A stretch of 57,017 nucleotides of DNA, taken from positions 1 through 57,017 of the forward strand of contig NZ_JBAKFX010000021.1 of assembly GCF_037577855.1 (NCBI RefSeq). Reading direction: 5' to 3'. Position 1 is the stretch's first letter, and every line of letters starts with the position of its first letter. Below are positions 43,742 to 52,467 of the stretch, one piece after another. The position numbers and the translations under genes are program-made. The notes below the pieces were generated by a model. It did not search any database. It had not been told where the DNA came from and saw only the letters and a program-made list of their open reading frames with translations. Source of the DNA: Dethiothermospora halolimnae (lineage in GTDB: Bacteria > Bacillota > Clostridia > Tissierellales > VENL01).

Positions 43742-44140
43742 GTGGATAGACCTATTAGAGTTTTAGTTGCTAAACCAGGATTAGATGGACATGATAGAGG
43801 AGCTAAAGTAATAGCGAGAGCCCTTAGGGATGCTGGTATGGAAGTTATATATACAGGTCTTAGACAAACTCCACAGCAAATAACTGCTGCGGCTATTCAA
43901 GAGGATGTTGATGTTATTGCTATGAGTATATTGTCAGGAGCTCATAATCATCTATTTCCTAAGGTTGTAGAACTAATGGAAGAAGAAGGAGCCGACGATG
44001 TATTAATAATAGGTGGAGGTGTTATTCCAGATGATGATATACCAGTCTTAAAGAAAGCTGGTATTTCTGAAATATTTACACCGGGAACACCAACATCTGT
44101 AACTATAGATTTTATAAAGGAAAATATTAAGAGAAAATAA
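43742..44140 (+). CDS. Methylmalonyl-CoA mutase, cobalamin-binding subunit
   Basis: 132-residue B12-binding domain with the DxHxxG motif LDGHDRG (14-20; H17 is the cobalt ligand), the MSILSGAH strand-loop and IIGGGVIP. It completes the split mutase with the preceding gene (30-base gap). GTG start after AAGGAGG. Free-standing cobalamin subunits are common in clostridial and archaeal mutases. Confidence 0.93.
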   Translation: MDRPIRVLVAKPGLDGHDRGAKVIARALRDAGMEVIYTGLRQTPQQITAAAIQEDVDVIAMSILSGAHNHLFPKVVELMEEEGADDVLIIGGGVIPDDDIPVLKKAGISEIFTPGTPTSVTIDFIKENIKRK

Positions 44141-44163
44141 GCTATCTTTAGGTGGTGCTAATT

Positions 44164-45099
44164 TTGGATATTGCTAATAAATTATTAAATGGAGATAAGA
44201 GGGCCTGTGCCCGACTTATCTCTATGATTGAAAACAATGAACAAGATGCAATAGATATTATTAAAAAATTGTATAAGCACACAGGGAAAGCCCATATAAT
44301 AGGGATAACGGGACCTCCAGGGGGAGGTAAAAGTACTTTAACCGACAAACTAGTTAAAAAGTTAAGGGAGAAAGATAAAAAGGTGGGAATAATTGCAGTG
44401 GATCCCACAAGTCCCTTTACAGGAGGTTCTATACTTGGGGATAGAATAAGAATGAACGATTTAGCCCTTGATAAAGGGGTTTTTATAAGAAGTATGGGGA
44501 CTAGAGGTCACTTAGGTGGTTTATCTAAGGCTACTTATGGTGCCATAAAGGTTCTTGACATCTATGGATGTGATTATATTTTTGTTGAAACCGTTGGAGT
44601 GGGACAGTCAGAAGTAGATATAGTGAAAACGGCAGATACGGTTGTAATGATAACAGTTCCCGGATTAGGTGATGATATTCAAACCTTTAAAGCTGGAACC
44701 ATGGAAATAGGAGATATATTTGCAGTAAATAAAAGTGATTTATTTGGTGCAGATAGAACTGCAACTGAGCTTAAAGCTATGCTAGATTTAAGTGATAAAA
44801 AGGATAGAAGACCACCAATAGTCAAGGTTTCAGCAACAAAAAAAGAAGGTATAGATAAATTATTAAATGAAATAGATGATCATATGGAATATTTAAAGTC
44901 ATCGGATATGCTAATAAACAGAAGGCAAGATAATATTAAAACGGAATTAATAAAATTAGTAGAAGATGAGATAATATCTATGATTAGAAATAAAAATAAA
45001 ACAGATGGCTTATTAGATGAGATATCAAAAAAGGTTTCACTAAGAGATATAGATCCCTATACTGGTAGGGATACTATATTGGAAAATATTAAAAAATAG
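44164..45099 (+). CDS. meaB: Methylmalonyl-CoA mutase-associated GTPase MeaB
   Basis: 311 residues. G3E-type GTPase with Walker A GPPGGGKS (50-57), DPTSPFTGGSILGDRIRM and the IRSMGTRGHLGGL segment; NKSD base-recognition motif near 200. It protects and loads the mutase with intact adenosylcobalamin. The frame opens at GTG 44152, but that overlaps the AGGTGGTG ribosome site; the TTG at 44164, giving MDIANKLLNGD, is preferred. Either is possible. Confidence 0.92.
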   Translation: MDIANKLLNGDKRACARLISMIENNEQDAIDIIKKLYKHTGKAHIIGITGPPGGGKSTLTDKLVKKLREKDKKVGIIAVDPTSPFTGGSILGDRIRMNDLALDKGVFIRSMGTRGHLGGLSKATYGAIKVLDIYGCDYIFVETVGVGQSEVDIVKTADTVVMITVPGLGDDIQTFKAGTMEIGDIFAVNKSDLFGADRTATELKAMLDLSDKKDRRPPIVKVSATKKEGIDKLLNEIDDHMEYLKSSDMLINRRQDNIKTELIKLVEDEIISMIRNKNKTDGLLDEISKKVSLRDIDPYTGRDTILENIKK

Positions 45100-45163
45100 T
45101 TATATTATTCAGTTTTGTTGCAAAATTATTATAATATGTTATTGTAATTAGGAGGTTTATATT

Positions 45164-45565
45164 ATGGTAAAGAAAGTTGACCATGTAGGTGTGGCAGTAA
45201 AAAATTTAGAAGAATCATTAAAATTTTATCAAGATGTTCTTGGTATGGACTTACAAGGCACAGAAGTTGTGGAGGAGCAAAAAGTTAAAGTAGCTTTTCT
45301 TCCTATAGGAGATACAGAAATAGAATTGCTTGAATCAACTGATAAAGAAGGACCTATAGCAAGATATATTGATAAAAAAGGTGAAGGAATACAACATATA
45401 GCATATAGAGTAGATGACATAGAAAAAGCCATAGAAGAAATGAAGGAAAAAGGGATAAGAATGATAGATGAAAAGCCAAGATATGGAGCTGGAGGAGCTA
45501 AGATAGCTTTCTTACACCCCAAAAGTACCCATGGTGTACTGATTGAGCTTTGCCAAAGAGACTAG
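45164..45565 (+). CDS. mce: Methylmalonyl-CoA epimerase
   Basis: 133-residue vicinal-oxygen-chelate protein: VDHVGVAVKNLEESLKFY start (metal ligand H7), LLESTDKEGPIARYIDKKG, GIQHIAYRVDDI and GVLIELCQ with the final Glu ligand. It interconverts (R)- and (S)-methylmalonyl-CoA, linking the mutase upstream with the decarboxylase downstream. ATG follows TAGGAGG. Confidence 0.95.
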   Translation: MVKKVDHVGVAVKNLEESLKFYQDVLGMDLQGTEVVEEQKVKVAFLPIGDTEIELLESTDKEGPIARYIDKKGEGIQHIAYRVDDIEKAIEEMKEKGIRMIDEKPRYGAGGAKIAFLHPKSTHGVLIELCQRD

Positions 45566-45645
45566 TACAAATAACCTAAGTATAAGTAGCTTCGAATTTA
45601 TTCGAAGGTTTCATTATTTTACCAAGCTTGGTGAGGAGGTTTAAA

Positions 45646-47193
45646 ATGGCTAAGGAGAAAATAGAACAACTAAGGGCTGCCAAAGAAAAAGTTAAACTTG
45701 GCGGTGGAGAAAAGAGAATCGAAAAGCAACATAGTAAGGGTAAATTAACAGCTAGAGAAAGAATTGATCTTTTGCTTGATGAAGGGAGCTTTATTGAAGT
45801 TGATACCTTTGTTGAACATAGGTCTACAAACTTTGGTCTAGAAAAGAAAAAGACTCCTGGAGAAGGGGTAGTTACCGGTTATGGTACTGTAGATGGAAGA
45901 CTTATATATGTGTTTGCTCAAGATTTTACTGTAATAGGTGGAACCCTTGGGGAGATGCATGCTAAGAAAATATGTAAAATTCAAGAGATGGCAATGAAGA
46001 TGGGGGCACCTATCGTAGGTATCAATGACTCCGGTGGAGCAAGGATTCAGGAGGGAATAGATGCACTATTTGGATATGGGAATATATTCTATAACAATAC
46101 GGCTGCATCGGGTGTTATTCCCCAGATTTCTGCCATAATGGGGCCCTGTGCCGGTGGAGCAGCCTATTCTCCAGCACTAATGGACTTTATATTTATGGTT
46201 GATAAAACTAGTAAAATGTTTATAACAGGACCTGCAGTTATTGAAACTGTAACGGGAGAAAAGGTATCGGCTGAAGAATTAGGTGGAGCTATGACCCATA
46301 ATAAAACCAGCGGTGTGGCTCACTTTGTTGAAAATAATGAAGAAGAATGTATAGAAAATATAAAGAGATTACTTAGCTTTTTACCATCAAATAATATGGA
46401 GGAAGCACCGGTATTTGATACTGAAGATGATATGAATAAAATTAGTGAAAAATTAAATGAAATAATACCCGATAGTCCAAATAAACCCTATGATATGAAA
46501 GAAATAATATCGGAGCTTGCTGACGGTGGTGAATTTTTCGAAGTACAACCATATTATGCCCAAAATATTTTAACCGGATTTATTAGACTTAATGGACGTT
46601 CAGTGGGAGTTATTGCAAATCAGCCTAAGGTATTGGCAGGATGTTTAGACATAAATGCATCGGATAAATCTTCAAGATTTATTAGAACATGTAATGCATT
46701 TAATATACCCCTATTAAACCTTGTTGACGTACCAGGATTTTTACCGGGAACAGGCCAAGAGTTTGGGGGAGTTATAAGACACGGAGCTAAAATGCTTTAT
46801 GCATACTCTGAAGCAACAGTGCCTAAGGTTACGGTAATTCTTAGAAAGGCATATGGCGGTGCCTATATAGCTATGTGTAGTAGACACTTAAAGTCAGATA
46901 TGGTACTGGCATGGCCAACAGCAGAGATAGCTGTAATGGGACCTGAGGGTGCAGCGAACATTATATTTAGAAAAGATATACAAAATGCCGATGATCCAGT
47001 TGAGACTAGAGCTGAGAAAATAGAAGAATATAGAGAAGCTGTTGCTAATCCATATGTCGGGGCATCTAGAGGATATATTGATGATGTAATCGAACCTATG
47101 ACAACAAGACAAAGGATAATAAGTGCCTTTGATATGCTTTCAACTAAGCGTGAAAGTAGACCTTCTAAAAAGCATGGAAACATGCCAGTATAG
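45646..47193 (+). CDS. mmdA: Methylmalonyl-CoA decarboxylase, carboxyltransferase (alpha) subunit
   Basis: 515 residues, acyl-CoA carboxyltransferase family: both crotonase-like halves with GGARIQEG, the GPCAGGAAYSPAL oxyanion loop, and GFLPGTGQEFGG and AYGGAYIAM in the second half. It moves the carboxyl group of (S)-methylmalonyl-CoA to biotin on MmdC, giving propionyl-CoA. It could act as a propionyl-CoA carboxylase subunit, but no biotin carboxylase is present and the membrane pump subunits are. Start at 45646 after GTGAGGAGG; the longer frame from 45628 begins in that ribosome site. Confidence 0.93.
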   Translation: MAKEKIEQLRAAKEKVKLGGGEKRIEKQHSKGKLTARERIDLLLDEGSFIEVDTFVEHRSTNFGLEKKKTPGEGVVTGYGTVDGRLIYVFAQDFTVIGGTLGEMHAKKICKIQEMAMKMGAPIVGINDSGGARIQEGIDALFGYGNIFYNNTAASGVIPQISAIMGPCAGGAAYSPALMDFIFMVDKTSKMFITGPAVIETVTGEKVSAEELGGAMTHNKTSGVAHFVENNEEECIENIKRLLSFLPSNNMEEAPVFDTEDDMNKISEKLNEIIPDSPNKPYDMKEIISELADGGEFFEVQPYYAQNILTGFIRLNGRSVGVIANQPKVLAGCLDINASDKSSRFIRTCNAFNIPLLNLVDVPGFLPGTGQEFGGVIRHGAKMLYAYSEATVPKVTVILRKAYGGAYIAMCSRHLKSDMVLAWPTAEIAVMGPEGAANIIFRKDIQNADDPVETRAEKIEEYREAVANPYVGASRGYIDDVIEPMTTRQRIISAFDMLSTKRESRPSKKHGNMPV

Positions 47194-47219
47194 GCTATCT
47201 GATAAAAAGAGGTGATATT

Positions 47220-47600
47220 TTGGATAAGTTGAAAATAGGCGAAAAATTGTTAGAACAAAACGGAATTTTAGGGGCTGTACTAATTGCTATAGTTAGTATG
47301 GTAGTGGTTTTTGCTACTTTAGTATTGCTTTCTTTAATTCTTAAAGGATTTAAAACTTTATTTTATAAGGAAGATAAAAAGAAACCTATAAAAGCTATAG
47401 ATAAAAATACTAAACCTAAAGAAGAATTGGTCAAAGAAGATAATGACGATGAAGAATTAGTTGCAGTTATAGCAGCTGCAATAGCTCAAAGTTTATCAAG
47501 ACCAGTTTCAGACATAAGGATAAAAAATATAACAAGGGTTCCCCAAAGTACATCAGCTTGGGCGAAGGCAGGTATACAGGAACAAACTCGTAATTTCTAA
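47220..47600 (+). CDS. mmdD: Sodium-pump decarboxylase gamma/delta subunit (OadG/MmdD)
   Basis: 126 residues: one membrane helix (about 18-42), an acidic/lysine linker, then VIAAAIAQSL and the C-terminal WAKAGIQEQTRNF end typical of OadG-type subunits. It anchors and assembles the decarboxylase complex at the membrane. TTG start 6 bases after AGAGGTGA. Lies between mmdA and mmdC. Confidence 0.88.
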   Translation: MDKLKIGEKLLEQNGILGAVLIAIVSMVVVFATLVLLSLILKGFKTLFYKEDKKKPIKAIDKNTKPKEELVKEDNDDEELVAVIAAAIAQSLSRPVSDIRIKNITRVPQSTSAWAKAGIQEQTRNF

Positions 47601-47630
47601 TAAAAACATTGTTATGAGGGAGGCAAAATA

Positions 47631-48035
47631 ATGAAAAAATATAATATAACTGTTAATGGGAAAACTTATGAGGTTGAAGTGGAAGAAGTAGGTGGAGATA
47701 GTACAATAAGTGCACCAACTGTATCAACAAAAACTGAAAGTAGACCAAAATCAGCACCAAAAAAACCATCTAAACCAGCACCGAAGAAAGAGGCTCCAAA
47801 GGCTAAGGCTGTACCACAAGGAGCTGAAACAGTGGAAGCGCCTATGCCGGGAACTATTTTAGATGTAAAGGTAAATGAAGGGGATAGTGTTAGCGAAGGT
47901 CAGGTTTTAGCTATACTAGAAGCTATGAAAATGGAAAATGAAATAGTTGCACCAAGGGCTGGTACAGTATCGGCGATAAACGCAGAAAAGGGAGCATCTG
48001 TAAACGCAGGGGACCCTATAATTTCTCTTGAATAA
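47631..48035 (+). CDS. mmdC: Biotin carboxyl carrier subunit of methylmalonyl-CoA decarboxylase
   Basis: 134 residues: N-terminal strand region (1-22), a Pro/Lys/Ala-rich flexible linker (about 38-65), then a biotinyl domain with EAMKME, biotin site K100. It shuttles CO2 from MmdA to the membrane subunit MmdB. BirA, encoded 1.4 kb downstream, would attach the biotin. ATG follows GAGGGAGG. Confidence 0.95.
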   Translation: MKKYNITVNGKTYEVEVEEVGGDSTISAPTVSTKTESRPKSAPKKPSKPAPKKEAPKAKAVPQGAETVEAPMPGTILDVKVNEGDSVSEGQVLAILEAMKMENEIVAPRAGTVSAINAEKGASVNAGDPIISLE

Positions 48036-48067
48036 TAAAACTAAACTTAGAAAGAGAGGTAACCTAA

Positions 48068-49195
48068 ATGTTAGAGATACTTCAGGAATTTTGGACAAGT
48101 ACCGGTATATATAGGATATTTGATGGGGAATGGAAAAGCCTTGTTATGTTTATTGCGGCAATTATCCTTTTATATGTGGGAATTGCTAAGAAGAAGGAGC
48201 CCTATCTATTAATACCTATTGCATTTGGAATGCTACTTGTAAATATGCCCGGTGCCAATCTAATGGGAGATGAAGGATTATTACATTATATATATTGGGG
48301 AACTGATAAAGGTGTCTACCCTGCCCTTATATTTCTATGTGTTGGAGCAGGTACAGACTTTGGACCCCTTATAGCAAACCCTAGAAGTTTATTACTAGGT
48401 GCAGCTGCCCAATTTGGTATATTCTTTACCTTTATAGGGGCAATATTACTTGGTTTTAAAGGTGCAGAAGCAGCAGCTATATCTATAATAGGAGGGGCAG
48501 ATGGACCTACAGCCCTATTCTTAACAGGTAGATTAGCTCCCCACTTATTCGGACCTATAGCAGTTGCAGCCTATTCTTATATGGCTTTAGTACCGATTAT
48601 TCAGCCGCCTATAATGAAGTTATTTACTACAGAAGAGGAAAGAAAAGTAAAGATGGAGCAATTAAGGCCGGTCTCAAAAAAGGAAAAAATTATTTTCCCT
48701 GTAGTAGTTGCTTTTATTACTATATTAATACTACCTGATGCAGCTCCTTTACTAGGTATGCTTATGTTTGGTAACTTAATAAAAGAATCGGGTGTGGTAC
48801 CGAAATTAGCAGAGGTTGCTCAAGATTCATTAATGTATATAGTAACAATTCTCTTAGGGATTACTGTTGGAGCTAAGGCGAATGCAACAGAGTTCTTAAC
48901 ATTACAGACATTAGGAATATTAGGTTTGGGGCTTGTAGCCTTTGCAATAGGGACTGCCACAGGAGTATTATTTGGTAAAATAATGTATAAATTAAGTGGA
49001 GGTAAGATAAACCCTCTTATAGGGGCAGCAGGGGTATCTGCTGTACCTATGGCAGCTAGAGTTGCCCAGCAAGAGGGACAAAAAGCTAATCCATCCAATT
49101 TCTTATTAATGCATGCAATGGGACCAAACGTAGCGGGAGTTATTGGTTCGGCAGTGGCAGCAGGATTATTGCTTAAGATGTTTTATGTGGGATAG
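48068..49195 (+). CDS. mmdB: Sodium-translocating decarboxylase beta subunit
   Basis: 375 residues, about nine to eleven membrane helices. The GGADGPTALF motif (142-151) and the GAGTDFGPLIANPR segment (93-106) are hallmarks of OadB/MmdB/GcdB, which decarboxylate carboxybiotin and export Na+. The second inverted-topology half ends in GVSAVPMAARVAQ. Last gene of the cluster; followed by a strong terminator. Confidence 0.95.
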   Translation: MLEILQEFWTSTGIYRIFDGEWKSLVMFIAAIILLYVGIAKKKEPYLLIPIAFGMLLVNMPGANLMGDEGLLHYIYWGTDKGVYPALIFLCVGAGTDFGPLIANPRSLLLGAAAQFGIFFTFIGAILLGFKGAEAAAISIIGGADGPTALFLTGRLAPHLFGPIAVAAYSYMALVPIIQPPIMKLFTTEEERKVKMEQLRPVSKKEKIIFPVVVAFITILILPDAAPLLGMLMFGNLIKESGVVPKLAEVAQDSLMYIVTILLGITVGAKANATEFLTLQTLGILGLGLVAFAIGTATGVLFGKIMYKLSGGKINPLIGAAGVSAVPMAARVAQQEGQKANPSNFLLMHAMGPNVAGVIGSAVAAGLLLKMFYVG

Positions 49196-49221
49196 TATAT
49201 TAAAGAAGAAAGTAGAAATAA

Positions 49222-49256
49222 AAAAACTTAGTGGCTTTGCCACTAAGTTTTTTATT
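49222..49256 (+). terminator. Terminator of the methylmalonyl-CoA module
   Basis: Stem AAACTTAGTGGC / GCCACTAAGTTT, loop TTT, then T-tract. Confidence 0.88.
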
Positions 49257-49258
49257 TT

Positions 49259-49285
49259 ATACCCTGTACCTTGTACTTTGCACTA
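49259..49285 (+). repeat. Dispersed C-rich repeat, copy 3
   Basis: TACCCTGTACCTTGTACTTT and a GCAC end, related to 4003-4034 and 11574-11603 and again directly after a terminator. Confidence 0.5.
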
Positions 49286-49292
49286 TTTAGTT

Positions 49293-49317
49293 GTTGGGGG
49301 ATTCGTAATCCCCCAAC
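49293..49317. repeat. Dispersed 25-bp palindrome, copy D
   Basis: GTTGGGGGATT, CGT, AATCCCCCAAC, identical to copies at 11497, 24452 and 39538. It is followed by TAATTATCTTT. It sits 8 bases after the C-rich repeat; at copy A the same two repeats also neighbour each other. Confidence 0.85.
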
Positions 49318-49402
49318 TAATTATCTTTAAACTCTGCGTTATTTTAAAACAAGTGATATAATAATTTCTAGATGATGATAACAGTAAAAGGGGTGTGAGA
49401 AA

Positions 49403-50386
49403 TTGAGAGAAGATATACTTAATTTACTTAAAAATACTGATGATTTTATATCAGGACAAAAAATAAGCGATAAATTAAATGTTAGTCGTACTTCCATATG
49501 GAAATATATAAATGGATTAAAGGAAGAAGGATATAAAATAGAATCTGTTTCAAGAAAGGGGTACAAACTTATTTCTAGTCCCGATGTTCTTACATATGAG
49601 GAAATAAAAGATCTCCTAAAAACAGACTATATAGGGAAAAAGATATTTCACTATGATACAATAGACTCTACTAATACAAGAGCAAAAGAGTTAGTATCAA
49701 AGGGAGAAGGGGAAGGAACTATAGTAATCTCAGAGGAACAGACCTTAGGAAAAGGAAGATTAGGAAGACAATGGCAGTCTCCTAAGGGGAAGGGTATATG
49801 GATGTCAATAATATTAAAACCAGATATAAATCCTGTGGATGCTAGTAAAATAACCCAAATTGGAGCTGCATCGGTTTGGGAAGCGATTAGTAAAATTGGT
49901 CTTAAGCCTTATATAAAGTGGCCCAATGATATAATATTGAATAGTAAGAAAGTAAGTGGAACATTAACAGAGATGAGTGGGGAACTTAATCAAATAAATT
50001 ATGTTGTTATAGGCATAGGTATAAACGTAAATGCAGAAGCTGAAGATTTTTCAGAGGAAGTTAAGCCCATAGCTACTTCTATTAAAGCGGTATTAGGCAA
50101 AAAAGTTTCGAGAAAACATCTTGTGGCAGATATATTAAATAAGTTTGAAGTTCTTTATAATGATTTTCTAAGTAGTGGAAGCATCAGCAAGTCCATAGAG
50201 ATATGTAGGAAGGGTTCAAAAATTATAGATAAGGAAGTTAGGTTAATATCTAGGGGAACTGAAGAAAAGGTTAAAGTTATAGATGTTACTGAGGATGGAG
50301 AGTTACTTGTTAAAGATGTTAATGGCAATATAAAAAAAATAATATCTGGTGAAATATCCGTTAGGGGATTAGAGGGATATATATAA
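49403..50386 (+). CDS. birA: Bifunctional biotin-protein ligase / biotin repressor BirA
   Basis: 327 residues. N-terminal helix-turn-helix (about 18-40, SGQKISDKLNVSRTSIWKY), then the ligase domain with GKGRLGRQW (116-124), the KWPNDI lysine region (about 173-178) and a C-terminal SH3-like end. It activates biotin to biotinyl-AMP, modifies MmdC, and the DNA-binding domain suggests repression of biotin genes. TTG start after GGGGTGTGAGA. Directly downstream of the biotin-dependent decarboxylase cluster. Confidence 0.93.
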   Translation: MREDILNLLKNTDDFISGQKISDKLNVSRTSIWKYINGLKEEGYKIESVSRKGYKLISSPDVLTYEEIKDLLKTDYIGKKIFHYDTIDSTNTRAKELVSKGEGEGTIVISEEQTLGKGRLGRQWQSPKGKGIWMSIILKPDINPVDASKITQIGAASVWEAISKIGLKPYIKWPNDIILNSKKVSGTLTEMSGELNQINYVVIGIGINVNAEAEDFSEEVKPIATSIKAVLGKKVSRKHLVADILNKFEVLYNDFLSSGSISKSIEICRKGSKIIDKEVRLISRGTEEKVKVIDVTEDGELLVKDVNGNIKKIISGEISVRGLEGYI

Positions 50387-50510
50387 TAAATATTTATGTT
50401 GAATAAGTTTTAGAAAATTGTTAGAATTAATATGAAATTGTATTAGATAGGTTTATCTTTATGGATATTGAATATATTTAAGGCTATAATAAAGAAAAGA
50501 AGGTGAAGTT

Positions 50511-51278
50511 TTGATTTTAGTTTTTGATGTAGGAAATACAAATATTGTTTTGGGAGTTTATGACGGAAGTAAACTCATAAAGGACTGGAGAATATCAACA
50601 GACAAAAATAAAACATCAGATGAGTATGGGGTTCTTATTAATGAATTATTTAAATATAACAATCTAGACTTAAAAAGCATGGAAGCTGTTATTATATCCT
50701 CGGTTGTGCCTACGTTAATGTACTCTCTAGAGGCTATGAGTATTAAGTATTGTGATAAAAAACCCATAATAGTTGGACCAGGTATAAAGACTGGGATGAA
50801 TATAAAGTATGATAACCCAAAGGAAGTGGGAGCAGATAGAATAGTTAACGCAGTATCTGCCTATGAGAAGTATGGAGGACCTCTAATAGTAGTTGACTTT
50901 GGCACCGCTACAACTTTTTGTGCAATATCTAAAGAGGGAGAATATTTAGGAGGTGCCATAACTCCAGGCATAAGAATATCCAGTGAAGCATTATTTAGTA
51001 GGGCAGCTAAACTACCTAAGGTTGAATTATCAAAGCCAAATAGTGTTATATGTAAGAACACTAAAAGTAGTATGCAAGCTGGTATTGTATATGGATATGC
51101 GGGATTAGTGGATGCTATTGTTGGAAAAATGAAGAAAGAATTAAAGGGTGAGGTTAAAACAGTAGTGGCCACTGGAGGATTATCAAAATTAATAGCAAGT
51201 GAATCTGAAACCATAAATAATATAGATAAATATTTGACACTAGAAGGGTTAAGAATAATCTATGAAAGGAACAAGTAG
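50511..51278 (+). CDS. coaX: Type III pantothenate kinase
   Basis: 255 residues with the ASKHA-type phosphate loop DVGNTN (6-11), the GADRIVNAV segment and VDFGTATTF. First step of CoA synthesis. TTG start after AGAAGGTGAAG. In B. subtilis coaX is directly after ftsH; here fhs, the propionyl module and birA (about 10 kb) lie between. Confidence 0.95.
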   Translation: MILVFDVGNTNIVLGVYDGSKLIKDWRISTDKNKTSDEYGVLINELFKYNNLDLKSMEAVIISSVVPTLMYSLEAMSIKYCDKKPIIVGPGIKTGMNIKYDNPKEVGADRIVNAVSAYEKYGGPLIVVDFGTATTFCAISKEGEYLGGAITPGIRISSEALFSRAAKLPKVELSKPNSVICKNTKSSMQAGIVYGYAGLVDAIVGKMKKELKGEVKTVVATGGLSKLIASESETINNIDKYLTLEGLRIIYERNK

Positions 51279-51304
51279 CTAGGTAAAGCTGCTTGTTTCT
51301 TTTA
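51270..51304 (+). terminator. Hairpin at the end of coaX
   Basis: AACAAGTAGCT / AGCTGCTTGTT (one wobble), then TCTTTT. It overlaps the coaX stop. Confidence 0.6.
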
Positions 51305-51341
51305 AAGTTACTAGGATATAGAGGTAGAATGGAGTGATAAG

Positions 51342-52316
51342 GTGAAGATAGGGAATGTGATAACAGATAACAATATATTTTTAGCTCCTATGGCCGGTGT
51401 TACTGATGTGGTATTTAGAGGTATATGTAAGGAGATGGGTGCAGGGCTTATATTTACAGAGATGGTTAGTGCTAAGGCTCTTTATTATAAAGATAAAAAG
51501 ACGGAAAAGTTAATGCTTATTAACGAGAAAGAAAGACCTACGGCAGTTCAAATATTTGGTTCTGATCCAGATATTATGGCTAAGATAGTAAAGGATAATC
51601 TAAATAACAGAGAAGATATAGATATTATAGATATAAATATGGGTTGTCCAGCTCCTAAAATAGTGAAAAATGGCGATGGAAGTGCCCTTATGAAGACTCC
51701 TAAATTAGTTGGAGATATTGTAAGTAGTGTGGTTAAGGTATCAAAAAAGCCTATAACAGTTAAGATAAGAAAAGGTTGGGATGAAGATAATATTAATGCC
51801 ATAGAGATAGCTAAAATAGCCGAGGAATCTGGAGCCCAAATATTAACTATCCATGGTAGAACAAGGGAGCAGTTTTATTCTGGGGTTGCAGACTGGAATA
51901 TTATAAAGGATGTAAAGGACAATTTATCAATACCTGTAATAGGTAATGGAGATGTTTTTACACCGGAAGATGGGAAAAAAATGATGACCTATACAGGTTG
52001 TGACGGTATAATGATAGGTAGAGGCTGTAGAGGGAACCCTTGGATATTTAAAAGAACAGAAAAGCTATTAAAAACAGGAAAAACCTCACCAGAACCTACT
52101 GATAAAGAAAAAATTGAAATGGCAATAAAGCATTTAGAGTTAATGTGTAATTATAAAAAAGAAGTAATTGCTGTGAAAGAGATGAGGAAACATATAGCTT
52201 GGTATATAAAGGGTATGAAGTATTCCGCAGAAATGAGAAATGAGATTAATAGATTATCAGAAAAAGAAGAAATGAAAGAAGCTCTTTATAGCTACATTGA
52301 AAGTATAGTGAAATAG
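51342..52316 (+). CDS. dusB: tRNA-dihydrouridine synthase
   Basis: 324 residues, FMN-dependent Dus barrel: LAPMAGVTD (14-22), INMGCPAPK with catalytic C102, HGRTREQFYSG and GNGDVFTPED. It reduces specific uridines in the tRNA D-loop. GTG start 7 bases after GGAG. Located between coaX and greA/lysS as in many Firmicutes. Confidence 0.94.
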   Translation: MKIGNVITDNNIFLAPMAGVTDVVFRGICKEMGAGLIFTEMVSAKALYYKDKKTEKLMLINEKERPTAVQIFGSDPDIMAKIVKDNLNNREDIDIIDINMGCPAPKIVKNGDGSALMKTPKLVGDIVSSVVKVSKKPITVKIRKGWDEDNINAIEIAKIAEESGAQILTIHGRTREQFYSGVADWNIIKDVKDNLSIPVIGNGDVFTPEDGKKMMTYTGCDGIMIGRGCRGNPWIFKRTEKLLKTGKTSPEPTDKEKIEMAIKHLELMCNYKKEVIAVKEMRKHIAWYIKGMKYSAEMRNEINRLSEKEEMKEALYSYIESIVK

Positions 52317-52467
52317 AGCTTGCATACCTATAGCTACTAAGTCATATAATAGACTATAAAATATACAAAAGTCTAGTAGTGGGGGGGATATATTTTGTCA
52401 GGGTGAATTTATATATATAGTAAGACCTAATTTATATAAAAAGTTTTTAAGTAATAATAAATACAAA

